A DNA stretch of 64,000 nucleotides from JAEXOD01 sp043805435 (GTDB lineage Bacteria > Bacteroidota > Ignavibacteria > Ignavibacteriales > Melioribacteraceae): contig JAZDHY010000098.1 in the NCBI GenBank assembly GCA_043805435.1, positions 1 to 64,000 on the forward strand. Direction: 5' to 3'. Of this stretch, positions 8,544-18,074 are shown in pieces. How positions within the stretch are numbered: position 1 is the stretch's first letter; the number at the start of each line of letters is the position of its first letter. The position numbers and the translations under genes are program-made. The notes under the pieces are model-generated. The model was not told the origin of the DNA. It made no database searches and was given only the letters and a program-made list of their open reading frames with translations.

Positions 8544-9314
8544 TTAAGCATTTATTTCTACAACAGAATCAATATCGTCACTAATCCAATCATAACCTTT
8601 TTCCTCAAGTTCCAGCGCAAGATCTTTTGTACCCGATTTTATAATTCTTCCTTTTGATAATACATGAACAAAATCAGGCACAATATAACTTAACAATCTT
8701 TGATAGTGCGTAACTACAATTACTCCGTTATTTTCATTTCTAAAAATATTTACACCATTGGATACAACCTTAAGGGCATCAATATCTAATCCTGAATCAG
8801 TTTCATCAAGTACTGCAAGTTTTGGATTAAGCATCAATAATTGAAAAATTTCATTTCGTTTTTTTTCGCCGCCTGAAAAACCTTGATTAACCGAACGGCT
8901 TATTAATTTATCATCCATTCCTAATATTGCAGCTTTTTGTCTCATTAAATCTAAAAACTCTTTAGGTTTTAATTCCGGCCGATTATTATATTTCCTGATT
9001 GCTTCAACAGCAGCTTTTAAAAATGTAGCATTACTAATTCCTGGTATTTCAATGGGATACTGAAAAGCTAAAAACACTCCTTCGCAAGCTCTGTCTTCAA
9101 TACTAAGATCAAGTAAATTTTTACCGTCTAAAATAACTTCACCGCTTGTAACTTCATAATTGGTATTTCCGGCTAAAACATTAGCTAATGTACTTTTACC
9201 GCTTCCGTTAGGTCCCATAATAGCATGAACTTCACCCGCATTAACATTTAAGTTTATTCCTCTTAAAATCTCTTTTCCATCAATATTTGCATGTAAATTT
9301 TTAATTTGTAACAT
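8544..9314 (-). CDS. sufC: Fe-S assembly ATPase SufC
   Basis: A 256-residue ABC-type ATPase with Walker A GPNGSGKST, signature SGGEKKRNEI and Walker B LAVLDETDSGLD; the last is characteristic of SufC rather than transport ATPases. It energises remodelling of the SufBCD complex in the cytoplasm. GAGG lies upstream of the ATG. It sits between sufB and sufD with short gaps, consistent with one transcript. Confidence 0.96.
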   Translation of the reverse strand: MLQIKNLHANIDGKEILRGINLNVNAGEVHAIMGPNGSGKSTLANVLAGNTNYEVTSGEVILDGKNLLDLSIEDRACEGVFLAFQYPIEIPGISNATFLKAAVEAIRKYNNRPELKPKEFLDLMRQKAAILGMDDKLISRSVNQGFSGGEKKRNEIFQLLMLNPKLAVLDETDSGLDIDALKVVSNGVNIFRNENNGVIVVTHYQRLLSYIVPDFVHVLSKGRIIKSGTKDLALELEEKGYDWISDDIDSVVEINA

Positions 9315-9347
9315 TTATATGTTCCTCAATATTTTTCTAATTAATAA

Positions 9348-10793
9348 TTAACCAACACTGCCTTCTAAACTTATAGCCAGCAGTTTTTGAGCTTCTACGG
9401 CAAATTCCATAGGAAGTTCGTTAAACACTTCTTTACAAAAACCATTAACAATTAAATTAACTGCGTCTTCGGTCGTAATTCCGCGCTGATTTAAATAAAA
9501 TATCTGGTCATCGCTTACTTTTGAAGTTGTCGCTTCATGTTCCACAACCGAAGAATTGTTATTTACTTCAATATAAGGAAATGTATGAGCACCACATTTA
9601 TCACTCATTAACATACTATCACATTGCGAATAATTTCGTGCACCGGTTGCATTACTGCCAACCTTTACAAGACCTCTATATGTATTATTGCTTCTTCCGG
9701 CAGAAATACCTTTTGAAACAATTGTACTTTTTGTATTTTTACCAATATGCACCATCTTTGTACCTGTATCGGCCTGCTGATAATTATTTGTAACGGCTAC
9801 CGAATAAAATTCGCCAACCGAATTATCACCCTGCAAAATACAACTTGGATATTTCCAAGTTATAGATGAGCCTGTTTCAACTTGTGTCCATGATATTTTA
9901 GAATTTTTCCCCTTACAAATTCCACGTTTTGTAACAAAGTTATATATACCGCCTTTACCTTCTTTATCACCGGGGTACCAATTTTGTACAGTAGAATATT
10001 TTATTTCGGCATCATCCAACACAATAAGTTCAACAACGGCAGCATGTAACTGGTTATTATCCCTAATAGGTGCCGTGCAGCCTTCCAAATAACTTACATA
10101 AGCATTTTCTTCGGCAATTATTAAAGTTCTCTCAAATTGGCCTGTATCCTGATTATTTATTCTAAAATAAGTTGAAAGTTCCATTGGGCATCTTACACCT
10201 TTAGGAATAAACACAAAAGAACCATCGCTAAATACAGCACAATTTAATGCTGCATAAAAGTTATCGGTATAAGGAACTACAGAACCAAGATATTTTTTAA
10301 CAATATCGGAGTGATTTTTTATGGCTTCGGAAATTGAACAAAATATTATCCCCTGCTCGGCTAACGATTCTTTAAATGTTGTAGTAACCGAAACCGAATC
10401 AAAAACTGCATCAACAGCAACACCAGCAAATTTCTTTTGTTCTTCCAACGGTATTCCAAGTTTTTCAAAAGTTTTTAATAATTCAGGGTCAACTTCATCC
10501 AAACTAGTTAATTGCGGTTTTGCTTTAGGTGCCGAATAATAAACAATATCCTGAAAATCAATTGGCGGATATTTAACATTGGGCCATTTTGGTTCTTCCA
10601 TCTTTAACCAATATCTATATGCTTTAAGTCTCCACTCTGTCATCCATTCGGGTTCATTTTTTTTGTTAGAAATAAATCTAACCGTATCCTCATCTAATCC
10701 TTTTGCCAAAGAATCACTTTCAATATCTGATGAAAAACCCCATTTATATTCAGACTGTGTGAAATCTTCAACTACCTTCATTTCGTCACTCAT
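9348..10793 (-). CDS. sufB: Fe-S assembly scaffold protein SufB
   Basis: A 481-residue SufB, full length for the family. Recognisable segments are FIPKGVRCPMELSTYFRIN, SYLEGCTAPIRDNNQLHAA, KISWTQVETGSSITWKYPS and GARNYSQCDSML. It is the cluster-building subunit of SufBC2D. It is first in the suf operon with GGAG before the ATG. The probable operator is the inverted repeat at 10820-10843. Confidence 0.97.
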   Translation of the reverse strand: MSDEMKVVEDFTQSEYKWGFSSDIESDSLAKGLDEDTVRFISNKKNEPEWMTEWRLKAYRYWLKMEEPKWPNVKYPPIDFQDIVYYSAPKAKPQLTSLDEVDPELLKTFEKLGIPLEEQKKFAGVAVDAVFDSVSVTTTFKESLAEQGIIFCSISEAIKNHSDIVKKYLGSVVPYTDNFYAALNCAVFSDGSFVFIPKGVRCPMELSTYFRINNQDTGQFERTLIIAEENAYVSYLEGCTAPIRDNNQLHAAVVELIVLDDAEIKYSTVQNWYPGDKEGKGGIYNFVTKRGICKGKNSKISWTQVETGSSITWKYPSCILQGDNSVGEFYSVAVTNNYQQADTGTKMVHIGKNTKSTIVSKGISAGRSNNTYRGLVKVGSNATGARNYSQCDSMLMSDKCGAHTFPYIEVNNNSSVVEHEATTSKVSDDQIFYLNQRGITTEDAVNLIVNGFCKEVFNELPMEFAVEAQKLLAISLEGSVG

Positions 10794-10819
10794 TTATACT
10801 CCAATTTATCATAAACTAT

Positions 10820-10843
10820 AATCTTGAAAAAAAAGTCAAGATT
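10820..10843 (-). promoter_or_regulatory. Inverted repeat, probable Rrf2 operator of suf
   Basis: Arms AATCTTGA and TCAAGATT are separated by eight bases, centred about 38 bp upstream of the sufB ATG. On the gene strand it reads CTTGACT, a T-run, then TCAAG. This resembles the CTTGACT/AGTCAAG type of site known for cluster-bound IscR. TATAGTTTA, a possible -7 element, overlaps its downstream edge, so a bound protein would block transcription. The assignment to the 3782-4249 regulator is inferred. Confidence 0.55.
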
Positions 10844-11068
10844 CATATCAAAAAATAACTCTTTTGAAATTTAAAACCTAATAAATTTAAAATTCGTTCC
10901 TTTTCTATTATTATATTTAAAATATTTTTCAGTCAAAGTTTTTATCTATTGTTAACTAACTATTTGGCATAAATTAGTAAAGTGTTTATTAAGTTAACAT
11001 ATTCATGAAATTTTAAGATAAACTTATGCAATATTATTCATTAATCTAACTTTAAAAAACGTAATAAT

Positions 11069-13150
11069 TTATTCATTTAGATAAAGTAAATCTAATTTTT
11101 GTTCAATACTGCCTAATTTAATATTCCAACGTTCTTCCAAAAATTTTAATAAACTTAAACCTCTATTTTTGATTTCAATAGGTGTCCAATTTTCGTAATT
11201 CATTGAGATTTCAATTTCAGAATGCGAACCATCACAATATCCCCTTCTAATCAAATCTCCTTTTTCATCTATTTTTGGATTTTTCTTTTCTTGAAAAGAA
11301 AAATTTTGTAGCTTGGAATTTATCAAATTTGATAATAATAGTAAATTACCTAATGAACCGCAATAAACACATTTCTGATTTTGTGGAATGTCTTTGAAAA
11401 CTTTAGCCCAAGATTCACTTTCAGACTGAGGATAAATATGTTCAATAGAAATTTTATCTTTTGGATTTTTAATAAAAAGACCCCATTCAACTTTTGATTG
11501 ACCAGTATCTTCCATTTTCTTTAATTCATATTCATACAAAAAATACTTTAATCCATACCATCCATAAAACCCTTCATTGGGTTTATCTTTTATTTTTTTT
11601 CCAAGATAAAACTTAAAATTATCGATATTAAGATTATTCTCTGCATCAAGTGATAAACTTTCATGGTCTTTCAGTTTTAAAATAATATCTTCAATTTTTA
11701 TTTTTTTTTGATCAAATTCACGAGCAGCTTTATAAAACTCGCTATCACCTTTATTACTTCTTAATTGATTAATATTATATCGAATAAATATATATCGTTC
11801 AATTAACTTTAATACTTCAAGTCGTTGTTCATTTTGAGGTTGGTTTTTCAAGATAGACATCACTAATGGTCGAAAATATCCCATTCCAATTCGGTTAAGT
11901 TTATCAAGCCATTTTTTTTCATCATCATTTAGATCTTCAGCTTTATATGGGTAATGTAAATTAAACCAATGAATAGAAGAAGTTCTTAAACTATCAATAT
12001 ATTCGCGTATGTCTGAGTGAGAAAGAGGTTTAGATACTTGACCATTGATTAAATCATCAACTTCATCATTTTCCACATCAATTTCATCATCTTCAATTCT
12101 TGTAATTTGTTCATCAGAATTATTGCAAGTAATTTCTTCATAAGTATTAACTCTTTTTGAAATAAAATTTTTGTACAATAAAAAACTGACAAAATCATCA
12201 CTTTTTTTTCTTGAATACAAAAACTTCATAATCCAATGCGCTTTTAAAAAATCATCATCATCTAAAAGTATTTTAGATCTCCCTAATTGATAATACACTT
12301 CTTGCCATGATTTAGTTATATCATCTCGAAGGGCTTTTCTGTCTGCACATTCAAGTACATTTTCAGGATAAAGTGTAGTTAGATAAATCAATCTATTTTT
12401 TAGTAATTCCAGTTTGGAAAGATTTTTCCCTCTAAAATTCATTGTTTCAAAAGCTACAAAAACATCAAATTCATCCTCAATAATATATTCATTAAAAAGA
12501 AATTTTTGCGTTATTTTTTTATATTGTTCAAGAAGTGCCTTTTTACCATTTTGCTTATACAACTCTTTTAGGTGTATAAGAAAATATTTTTTTGCTTCCT
12601 CTAAATTACGTGTATAAAAGGTCTCTCTGATGGATGAGGCATTAGATTCATTAAAAATGTTAAATCGTAAATATTCTTGATTGGAATTCTCATCAGGTAA
12701 ATAACCAAATTTATATGTTCGATATTGATCACCTTTAGGTTTTTTCATGTATATAAAATTTTTTATTATTTCATTTAATGTTAAATTATCAGAGAAAAAA
12801 ATCGCATCATCCTTATGACCAATATTTTCGGGTAATTCTCTTACTGTTTCTATTATGCACTGTAAAAATACAATACAAGTTGTAACACGTTGCTGTCCAT
12901 CAACAACATGGTATATATTATAATTATATTCATCTACAAGCCAATATTCTTTTGAATCATTCTTGATTGCTTCCTTTGGAATTTTTTGTATAGTAATCAC
13001 ACCTGTATAGTGAACACGATTTTCCTGCAAATTAATAAGATCTTCCCAAAAATCTTTATATTGTGGTTCTTGCCATGCATACCCACGTTGATAATCAGGA
13101 ATACGAAATAATTTGTTTTTAAATAATGTTTCTAAACCAATTAGTTCCAT
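11069..13150 (-). CDS. GmrSD-like type IV restriction protein (DUF262 + DUF1524)
   Basis: A protein of about 693 residues. The N-terminal DUF262 domain shows RIPDYQRGYAW and VVDGQQRVTT, the ParB/sulfiredoxin-like nucleotide-using motif of GmrS. The C-terminal part has KISIEHIYPQ followed by LGNLLLLSNLINSKLQN, the DUF1524 HxxP/N nuclease pattern of GmrD; a CxxC (CVYC) lies between. Single-chain proteins of this type degrade DNA with modified cytosines, for example in glucosylated phages. ATG 13150 has AGGA nine bases upstream and is preferred to 13159. There is no methyltransferase nearby, as expected for type IV. It follows rlmB by about 31 bp, so it may ride on that operon. Confidence 0.85.
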   Translation of the reverse strand: MELIGLETLFKNKLFRIPDYQRGYAWQEPQYKDFWEDLINLQENRVHYTGVITIQKIPKEAIKNDSKEYWLVDEYNYNIYHVVDGQQRVTTCIVFLQCIIETVRELPENIGHKDDAIFFSDNLTLNEIIKNFIYMKKPKGDQYRTYKFGYLPDENSNQEYLRFNIFNESNASSIRETFYTRNLEEAKKYFLIHLKELYKQNGKKALLEQYKKITQKFLFNEYIIEDEFDVFVAFETMNFRGKNLSKLELLKNRLIYLTTLYPENVLECADRKALRDDITKSWQEVYYQLGRSKILLDDDDFLKAHWIMKFLYSRKKSDDFVSFLLYKNFISKRVNTYEEITCNNSDEQITRIEDDEIDVENDEVDDLINGQVSKPLSHSDIREYIDSLRTSSIHWFNLHYPYKAEDLNDDEKKWLDKLNRIGMGYFRPLVMSILKNQPQNEQRLEVLKLIERYIFIRYNINQLRSNKGDSEFYKAAREFDQKKIKIEDIILKLKDHESLSLDAENNLNIDNFKFYLGKKIKDKPNEGFYGWYGLKYFLYEYELKKMEDTGQSKVEWGLFIKNPKDKISIEHIYPQSESESWAKVFKDIPQNQKCVYCGSLGNLLLLSNLINSKLQNFSFQEKKNPKIDEKGDLIRRGYCDGSHSEIEISMNYENWTPIEIKNRGLSLLKFLEERWNIKLGSIEQKLDLLYLNE

Positions 13151-13181
13151 AATTAACATTCCTAAAATAAATAATTTTATA

Positions 13182-13913
13182 TTAACTATTTCTTTGCCTT
13201 AAAACTTCATATAACAAAACACCGGTGGAAACAGACACATTTAACGACTCAATTTTGCCCATCATTGGAATTTTAACCAAAAAATCACAATTTTCAGCAG
13301 TTAATCGATGCATACCCTTTCCTTCATTTCCTAAAACAATAGCAGCAGGCAATTTATAATCATGTTCGGTATAGTTTTTAGATTTATTATCCAACATACT
13401 GCCAAAAATCCAATATCCTTCTTTTTTAAGTTCTTTTATAATTGGATTAATGTTTGCAACATTACAAATTTTAAGATGAAAAACCGCACCTGCCGAAGTT
13501 TTTTCAACCGTTTCATTAATTTTAGCCGAATTATGTGTTGTTAAAAAAACTCCGTCAACCCCGCATGCTTCCGCAGTACGTAAAATAGCACCTAAGTTGT
13601 GCGGATCTTGAATAGAGTCTAAAATTAATATAAGAGGGTATTTTTTTTTCTTAGCATTAATTAAAATTTCATCAACGCTGCTAAAATTCATTTCTGTTTG
13701 AACAGCATACACGCCCTGCGAATTCACCTTACCAAGGACTGTTTCCATCTTTGTTTGCGAAATATAGCTTACCGGAATATTGTTAATTTTTGCCTGTTTT
13801 TGAATATCATCTATTACCTGCCCTTTAATACCAATTGCTAAAAAAACAGTCTGTAAATTTACACCGGCTTTTAAAGCCTCTAAAACAGGAATACGTCCAT
13901 AAATTTTTCCCAT
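13182..13913 (-). CDS. rlmB: 23S rRNA 2'-O-ribose methyltransferase RlmB
   Basis: A 243-residue SpoU/TrmH family methyltransferase. It has the RNA-binding N-terminal domain (GRIPVLEALKAG, then NSQGVYAV) and the knotted SAM-binding domain with LDSIQDPHNLGAILRTAEA, VLGNEGKGM and IPMMGKIESLNVS. RlmB methylates a guanosine of 23S rRNA (G2251 in E. coli); the exact site here is assumed from family. It starts three bases after the preceding unknown gene, within an operon with hisS. Confidence 0.92.
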   Translation of the reverse strand: MGKIYGRIPVLEALKAGVNLQTVFLAIGIKGQVIDDIQKQAKINNIPVSYISQTKMETVLGKVNSQGVYAVQTEMNFSSVDEILINAKKKKYPLILILDSIQDPHNLGAILRTAEACGVDGVFLTTHNSAKINETVEKTSAGAVFHLKICNVANINPIIKELKKEGYWIFGSMLDNKSKNYTEHDYKLPAAIVLGNEGKGMHRLTAENCDFLVKIPMMGKIESLNVSVSTGVLLYEVLRQRNS

Positions 13914-13916
13914 TAT

Positions 13917-14432
13917 CTACACATCCAAAAATGAAAACTCTTCAACAGCAACTGCAAACTTACAAAATAATCTATTGTTCTCTTTTTCGGGTAAATATTC
14001 TTTAATTAATTCAATTTTCTTTTCAACAAGATTAAAATTAAATACAGCCGCATTAATACTTCCGTCTTGTTTTACAACGTTAATAATAACATCGCCTATT
14101 AAATCATCAAATAAATTATCTTTACGCGCCGGTTGAACTTGAGGTGCATAATTAGGTTTTGCAAATAAACCCATCAATACTAAATAAATTTGATTTTTTT
14201 CTCTAACAATATCAACAGAAAGTTCGTACGAAAATGCCGTAAATTCCACAATTGTTTCAACTGATAGAGAAATATATTGCTTTTGTAACATATCATCATA
14301 ATAAAAAAAAGCTTTACATACATACTCTAACTTGTCCGGTTTTTTTTGCGGTATTGCGTTAATAGCAGCCTGGGCTTTTTTATTTCTTGTTTTAGGTATT
14401 TTAGGAATCGAATCAGGATGTTTAAGTGGCAA
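13917..14432 (-). CDS. Unknown protein between hisS and rlmB
   Basis: A 171-residue protein with no recognised family. The first 35 residues are basic and rich in Pro and Lys. The rest looks like a compact alpha/beta domain with strands such as LEYVCKAFFYYDD and VDIVREKNQIYLVLMGLF, and the chain has no signal peptide or membrane segment. The start codon is TTG at 14432, supported by AGAGGA five bases upstream. The gene is packed two bases after hisS and four before rlmB, so it is cotranscribed with translation genes. That suggests, but does not show, a role near translation or RNA. Confidence 0.75.
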   Translation of the reverse strand: MPLKHPDSIPKIPKTRNKKAQAAINAIPQKKPDKLEYVCKAFFYYDDMLQKQYISLSVETIVEFTAFSYELSVDIVREKNQIYLVLMGLFAKPNYAPQVQPARKDNLFDDLIGDVIINVVKQDGSINAAVFNFNLVEKKIELIKEYLPEKENNRLFCKFAVAVEEFSFLDV

Positions 14433-14433
14433 A

Positions 14434-15693
14434 TTATCCTCTTAAGATATTTTCAATATCGGTTAAAGTTTCAATAGCAATATTTTTTTGTTCACTTGAA
14501 ACCATGTTTTTTAATACAACTTGATTATTTTTAAATTCATCGCCGCCAACAAATAATACAAACTTAGCATTTAGTTTGTTAGCTTCCCGCATTTGTGCTT
14601 TAATACTTCTTAATAAATAATCAATTTCAACATTAAAACCTTTTCTTCTAAAATCTACAGAATATTGATAAGTCAGATTTTTTAGCTCATTATCCAGTCT
14701 AACAATATATAAATCTAAAGGTTCCGGTTGTACATTTAGACAACCTTCATTTTCACATGCAAGCAAAAGTCTTTCTATACCGGCAGCAAATCCAACTCCG
14801 GGGGTTGGTTTTCCGCCTAATTGTTCAATCAATAAATCATATCTTCCGCCGCCGCATAATGCGCTTTGTGAACCGATACTTCCGCTAACAACTTCAAAAG
14901 TAGTATTAGTATAATAATCTAATCCCCTTACCAAAGTCGGATCAACTTCAAAAGGAATATTAGCATCAGTTAATATTTTTTTCACTTCTTCAAATTGTTT
15001 TAAGCTGTCTTCATCAAGATAGTCTAAAATTATTGGTGCGTTTATCATAATTTCTTTATCTTGATATTCCTTACTGTCAAATATTCTTAAAATATTTGTT
15101 TCCAATCTTTTTTTACTTTCTTCCGAAAGTCTATCTACTTTATCGGACAGATATTTTTTTAATTCGGTTTTATATCTTTCGCGGGATTCAGGAACACCCA
15201 AAGAATTAATTTTAACAACAAGGTTTTTTAGACCAACAGAATTAAAAATATCATAAGCCATTAAAATCATTTCAGCATCCAAAGAAGGATCGTTGCTGCC
15301 AATTGCTTCGGCACCAAATTGATGAAATTGTCTAAATCTACCCGCCTGAGGTCTTTCCTGCCTAAACATTGGAGAGATATAAAACAATTTGTTTAAATTT
15401 TGTTTTTTATCCATGGAATGTTCAATAAAAGAACGAACAACAGAAGCCGTCATTTCCGGTTTTAGTGTAACACTTAAGCCGCTTCTATCAACAAAGGTGT
15501 ACATTTCTTTACTAACAATATCGGTAGCTTCACCAATACCACGACTAAAAAGAGCCGTCTCCTCAAATACAGGAGTACGTAATTCTTTATAGTTAAAATT
15601 TTTCATTACTTTTTTTACTAAATTTTCAACATAGTACCATTTATTTATATCTTCAGGTAAAATATCTTTTGTGCCTGTAATTGCTTTTATCAT
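14434..15693 (-). CDS. hisS: Histidyl-tRNA synthetase
   Basis: A 419-residue class II aminoacyl-tRNA synthetase of normal length. Motif 2 is visible as FRQERPQAGRFRQFHQFG, the HisA box as RGLDYYTNTTFEV, and the glycine-rich GGGRYDLL. The anticodon-binding domain ends the chain (LNAKFVLFVGGDEFKNNQ). It charges tRNA-His in the cytoplasm. AAGGA precedes the ATG. It begins six bases after the ptsN-like gene, so both are in one operon. Confidence 0.96.
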   Translation of the reverse strand: MIKAITGTKDILPEDINKWYYVENLVKKVMKNFNYKELRTPVFEETALFSRGIGEATDIVSKEMYTFVDRSGLSVTLKPEMTASVVRSFIEHSMDKKQNLNKLFYISPMFRQERPQAGRFRQFHQFGAEAIGSNDPSLDAEMILMAYDIFNSVGLKNLVVKINSLGVPESRERYKTELKKYLSDKVDRLSEESKKRLETNILRIFDSKEYQDKEIMINAPIILDYLDEDSLKQFEEVKKILTDANIPFEVDPTLVRGLDYYTNTTFEVVSGSIGSQSALCGGGRYDLLIEQLGGKPTPGVGFAAGIERLLLACENEGCLNVQPEPLDLYIVRLDNELKNLTYQYSVDFRRKGFNVEIDYLLRSIKAQMREANKLNAKFVLFVGGDEFKNNQVVLKNMVSSEQKNIAIETLTDIENILRG

Positions 15694-15699
15694 AATTCC

Positions 15700-16170
15700 T
15701 TAAATTTCCAAATATTTTTCTTCTTCTTTATAAAATATATTATATATTTCTTCTGCATTTTTAGCAGCTAATAAATCTTCACGAAATTCTTCTTTATTCA
15801 TCATTCGCGAAATTCTGCTTAGCAGTTTAATATGAGGGGCTACATAATTTTCTTTACCAACAAGTAAAAACACAAGATGAACCGGTTGTTCATCTAAAGC
15901 TTCATACTCAACAAATTTAGTTGTTTTACCAAATGCAGCAATCATATCATTAACAGCATCAGTTTTAGCATGAGGAATTGCAAACCCTTTGCCAACACCG
16001 GTTGACATTATTTTTTCCCTATCTAAAACAGCTCTGCGTAATTCTTCAAGGTCATCAACCCGCTCGTCCCCTTTTAGCAAATCGACCAACTCGTTAATTA
16101 CTTCAAGTTTTGTAGTACCCTGTAAATCGGGTAGTATCATTTTTTCGTTTAATATAGTAGTTACTTTCAT
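15700..16170 (-). CDS. PTS EIIA-like (PtsN-type) regulator
   Basis: A 156-residue EIIA domain of the fructose/nitrogen type. The phosphorylatable His is in GVGKGFAIPHAKTDAV, and VHLVFLLVGKENYVAPHIKLLSRI follows as in PtsN proteins. No sugar permease genes are near, so a regulatory role like PtsN is more likely than sugar import. It is the first gene of the hisS-rlmB operon and is divergent from the 16348 gene across about 180 bp. Confidence 0.85.
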   Translation of the reverse strand: MKVTTILNEKMILPDLQGTTKLEVINELVDLLKGDERVDDLEELRRAVLDREKIMSTGVGKGFAIPHAKTDAVNDMIAAFGKTTKFVEYEALDEQPVHLVFLLVGKENYVAPHIKLLSRISRMMNKEEFREDLLAAKNAEEIYNIFYKEEEKYLEI

Positions 16171-16347
16171 ATTGGTTTAGTCTTTTTTATTTGATATTTA
16201 AAGTTAACAAAGGTTTTTATCTTTAGCAATTAAAACAAATTTTAATAAATTAAAAAAAACAATTATATAATCTTATTTTAATTGACTTGCATTAAACTAA
16301 AGAGTATTTTCACATATTATTGTTTAAATACTATTTTAAGAGGATTT

Positions 16348-18048
16348 ATGGATATTCAAAACAAAGTTGTATTAATTTTAGGTGCTTGGGGTTTAGTTGG
16401 CAATGCAGTAACAAAAAAAATATTACCAAGTAAACCAAAACAAATTATTGTAACATCGCTAAAACAATCGGAAGCTGAAGAATACGTAGAACAATTAAAA
16501 AAGGAGTACCCAAATAAGCCGGATAATTATTTTGTTCCCTGGTGGGGAAATATTTTTGTACGAAATGAATTTAAAGATGAAGACAGATTTGCATTACTTG
16601 CCGATCCCGTAAAAAGAAAAGTATTAATGCGCGATACTATGGAAGAATTAACTCCTGACATTTTACACGAATCGCCGCTTTATCAAATGATATCTAAGTA
16701 CAAACCCGATATTATTGTTGACTGTATTAATTCAGCGACCGGAATAGCATATCAGGACATTTACACAACTTACAGAACAATTACTAAAACTATTGAAAAA
16801 AAATCATCAATTGAGGATATTATTGCAGAAACAGAAAAAATGATCTGTACGTTGTATATTCCACAGTTAATCAGGCATATTCAAATTTTATACAATTCAA
16901 TGAATGAGTCAAAAACAGAAATTTATGTAAAAATTGGTACTAGCGGAACGGGTGGTATGGGTTTGAATATACCTTATACTCATAGTGAAGAAAAACCTTC
17001 CAGAGTGTTATTAAGTAAATCATCTATTGCGGGAGCCCATACAATGCTTTTGTTTTTGATGGGAAGAACACCCTTAGGCGCAATTATTAAAGAAATAAAA
17101 CCAACTGCAGCAATTGCATGGAAAAAAATATGCTTTGGAGAAATTAAAAAACGCGGTAAAGCAATTGAATTAGCTGAAGTTTCCATTGAGCAGGCAACAC
17201 CTTTAAATGATGTATTAAAATTAAAACTCGATTCACCTTTCCCAACATCAGGCGAAACCTTAAAATCAATATTTATTGATACCGGTGAAAATGGTACATT
17301 TTCGCGCGGCGAGTTTGAAGCAATTTCAACACAAGGACAAATGGAATATGTTACTCCTGAAGAAATTGCCGAAGACGTAATTTACGAAATATTGGGTGGA
17401 AATACAGGTCACGATATTATTAACGCCTTAGATAACGCTACTCTTGAACCAAGCTTTAGAGCCGGTTTTATGCAGCATTATGCCGTAGATAAGTTAAATG
17501 AACTGGAAGAAATTCACGGACAGGAAAGTGTAGCCTTTGAGCTTTTAGGTCCTCCAAGACTTTCAAAATTGCTATATGAATTGCAATTATTAAAATTGGT
17601 TTGCACCACAATGCCAAATATTGTTTCTGCTGCTCCTCAAGAGCTTTCAGATAAATGTTATGAATTAATCAAATCTAATGTAAAGTTAAGAAGCGAAATA
17701 ATTTCTATTGGGATTCCTATTTTATTACCGGATGGAAAAAATCTGCTCCGCGGCAATGAAATGAAAATTCCTCCGTTTAGAGGAGAAAACGAACTGGAAG
17801 TTACTCCAATTAATATTGACTTATGGAGCAAAGACGGCTGGTGTGATTTACGGGTTGAAAACATGATACACTGGCAGCAGAGAATTGTAGACTTGATGAA
17901 AGAAGCTGAAGCCATACCGGAAAACGATACAAGTTCGCTTAATGTTAGAACAAAAAGATATTGGAATAATTATACAAAAATCGATATCGGAAAAGTTGTT
18001 GGCTGGATATTTATTCATGAGGAGCAAGGCCTTAGAATGAAATCGTAA
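16348..18048 (+). CDS. Large Rossmann-fold (SDR-like) protein, unknown role
   Basis: A 566-residue protein. The N terminus has a dinucleotide-binding pattern VVLILGAWGLVGNAV, resembling the GxxGxxG of extended short-chain dehydrogenases. Later comes YTHSEEKPSRVLLSKSS, which could contain a Tyr/Lys pair, but the spacing is not the usual YxxxK. The rest is soluble and does not recall a named enzyme. ATG 16348 has GAGG just upstream; the frame is open from 16282. It is monocistronic, with a clear terminator behind it. NAD(P) binding is likely; the substrate is unknown. Confidence 0.75.
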   Translation: MDIQNKVVLILGAWGLVGNAVTKKILPSKPKQIIVTSLKQSEAEEYVEQLKKEYPNKPDNYFVPWWGNIFVRNEFKDEDRFALLADPVKRKVLMRDTMEELTPDILHESPLYQMISKYKPDIIVDCINSATGIAYQDIYTTYRTITKTIEKKSSIEDIIAETEKMICTLYIPQLIRHIQILYNSMNESKTEIYVKIGTSGTGGMGLNIPYTHSEEKPSRVLLSKSSIAGAHTMLLFLMGRTPLGAIIKEIKPTAAIAWKKICFGEIKKRGKAIELAEVSIEQATPLNDVLKLKLDSPFPTSGETLKSIFIDTGENGTFSRGEFEAISTQGQMEYVTPEEIAEDVIYEILGGNTGHDIINALDNATLEPSFRAGFMQHYAVDKLNELEEIHGQESVAFELLGPPRLSKLLYELQLLKLVCTTMPNIVSAAPQELSDKCYELIKSNVKLRSEIISIGIPILLPDGKNLLRGNEMKIPPFRGENELEVTPINIDLWSKDGWCDLRVENMIHWQQRIVDLMKEAEAIPENDTSSLNVRTKRYWNNYTKIDIGKVVGWIFIHEEQGLRMKS

Positions 18049-18074
18049 TTATTGTTTTAGTTAAAAACAATTTT

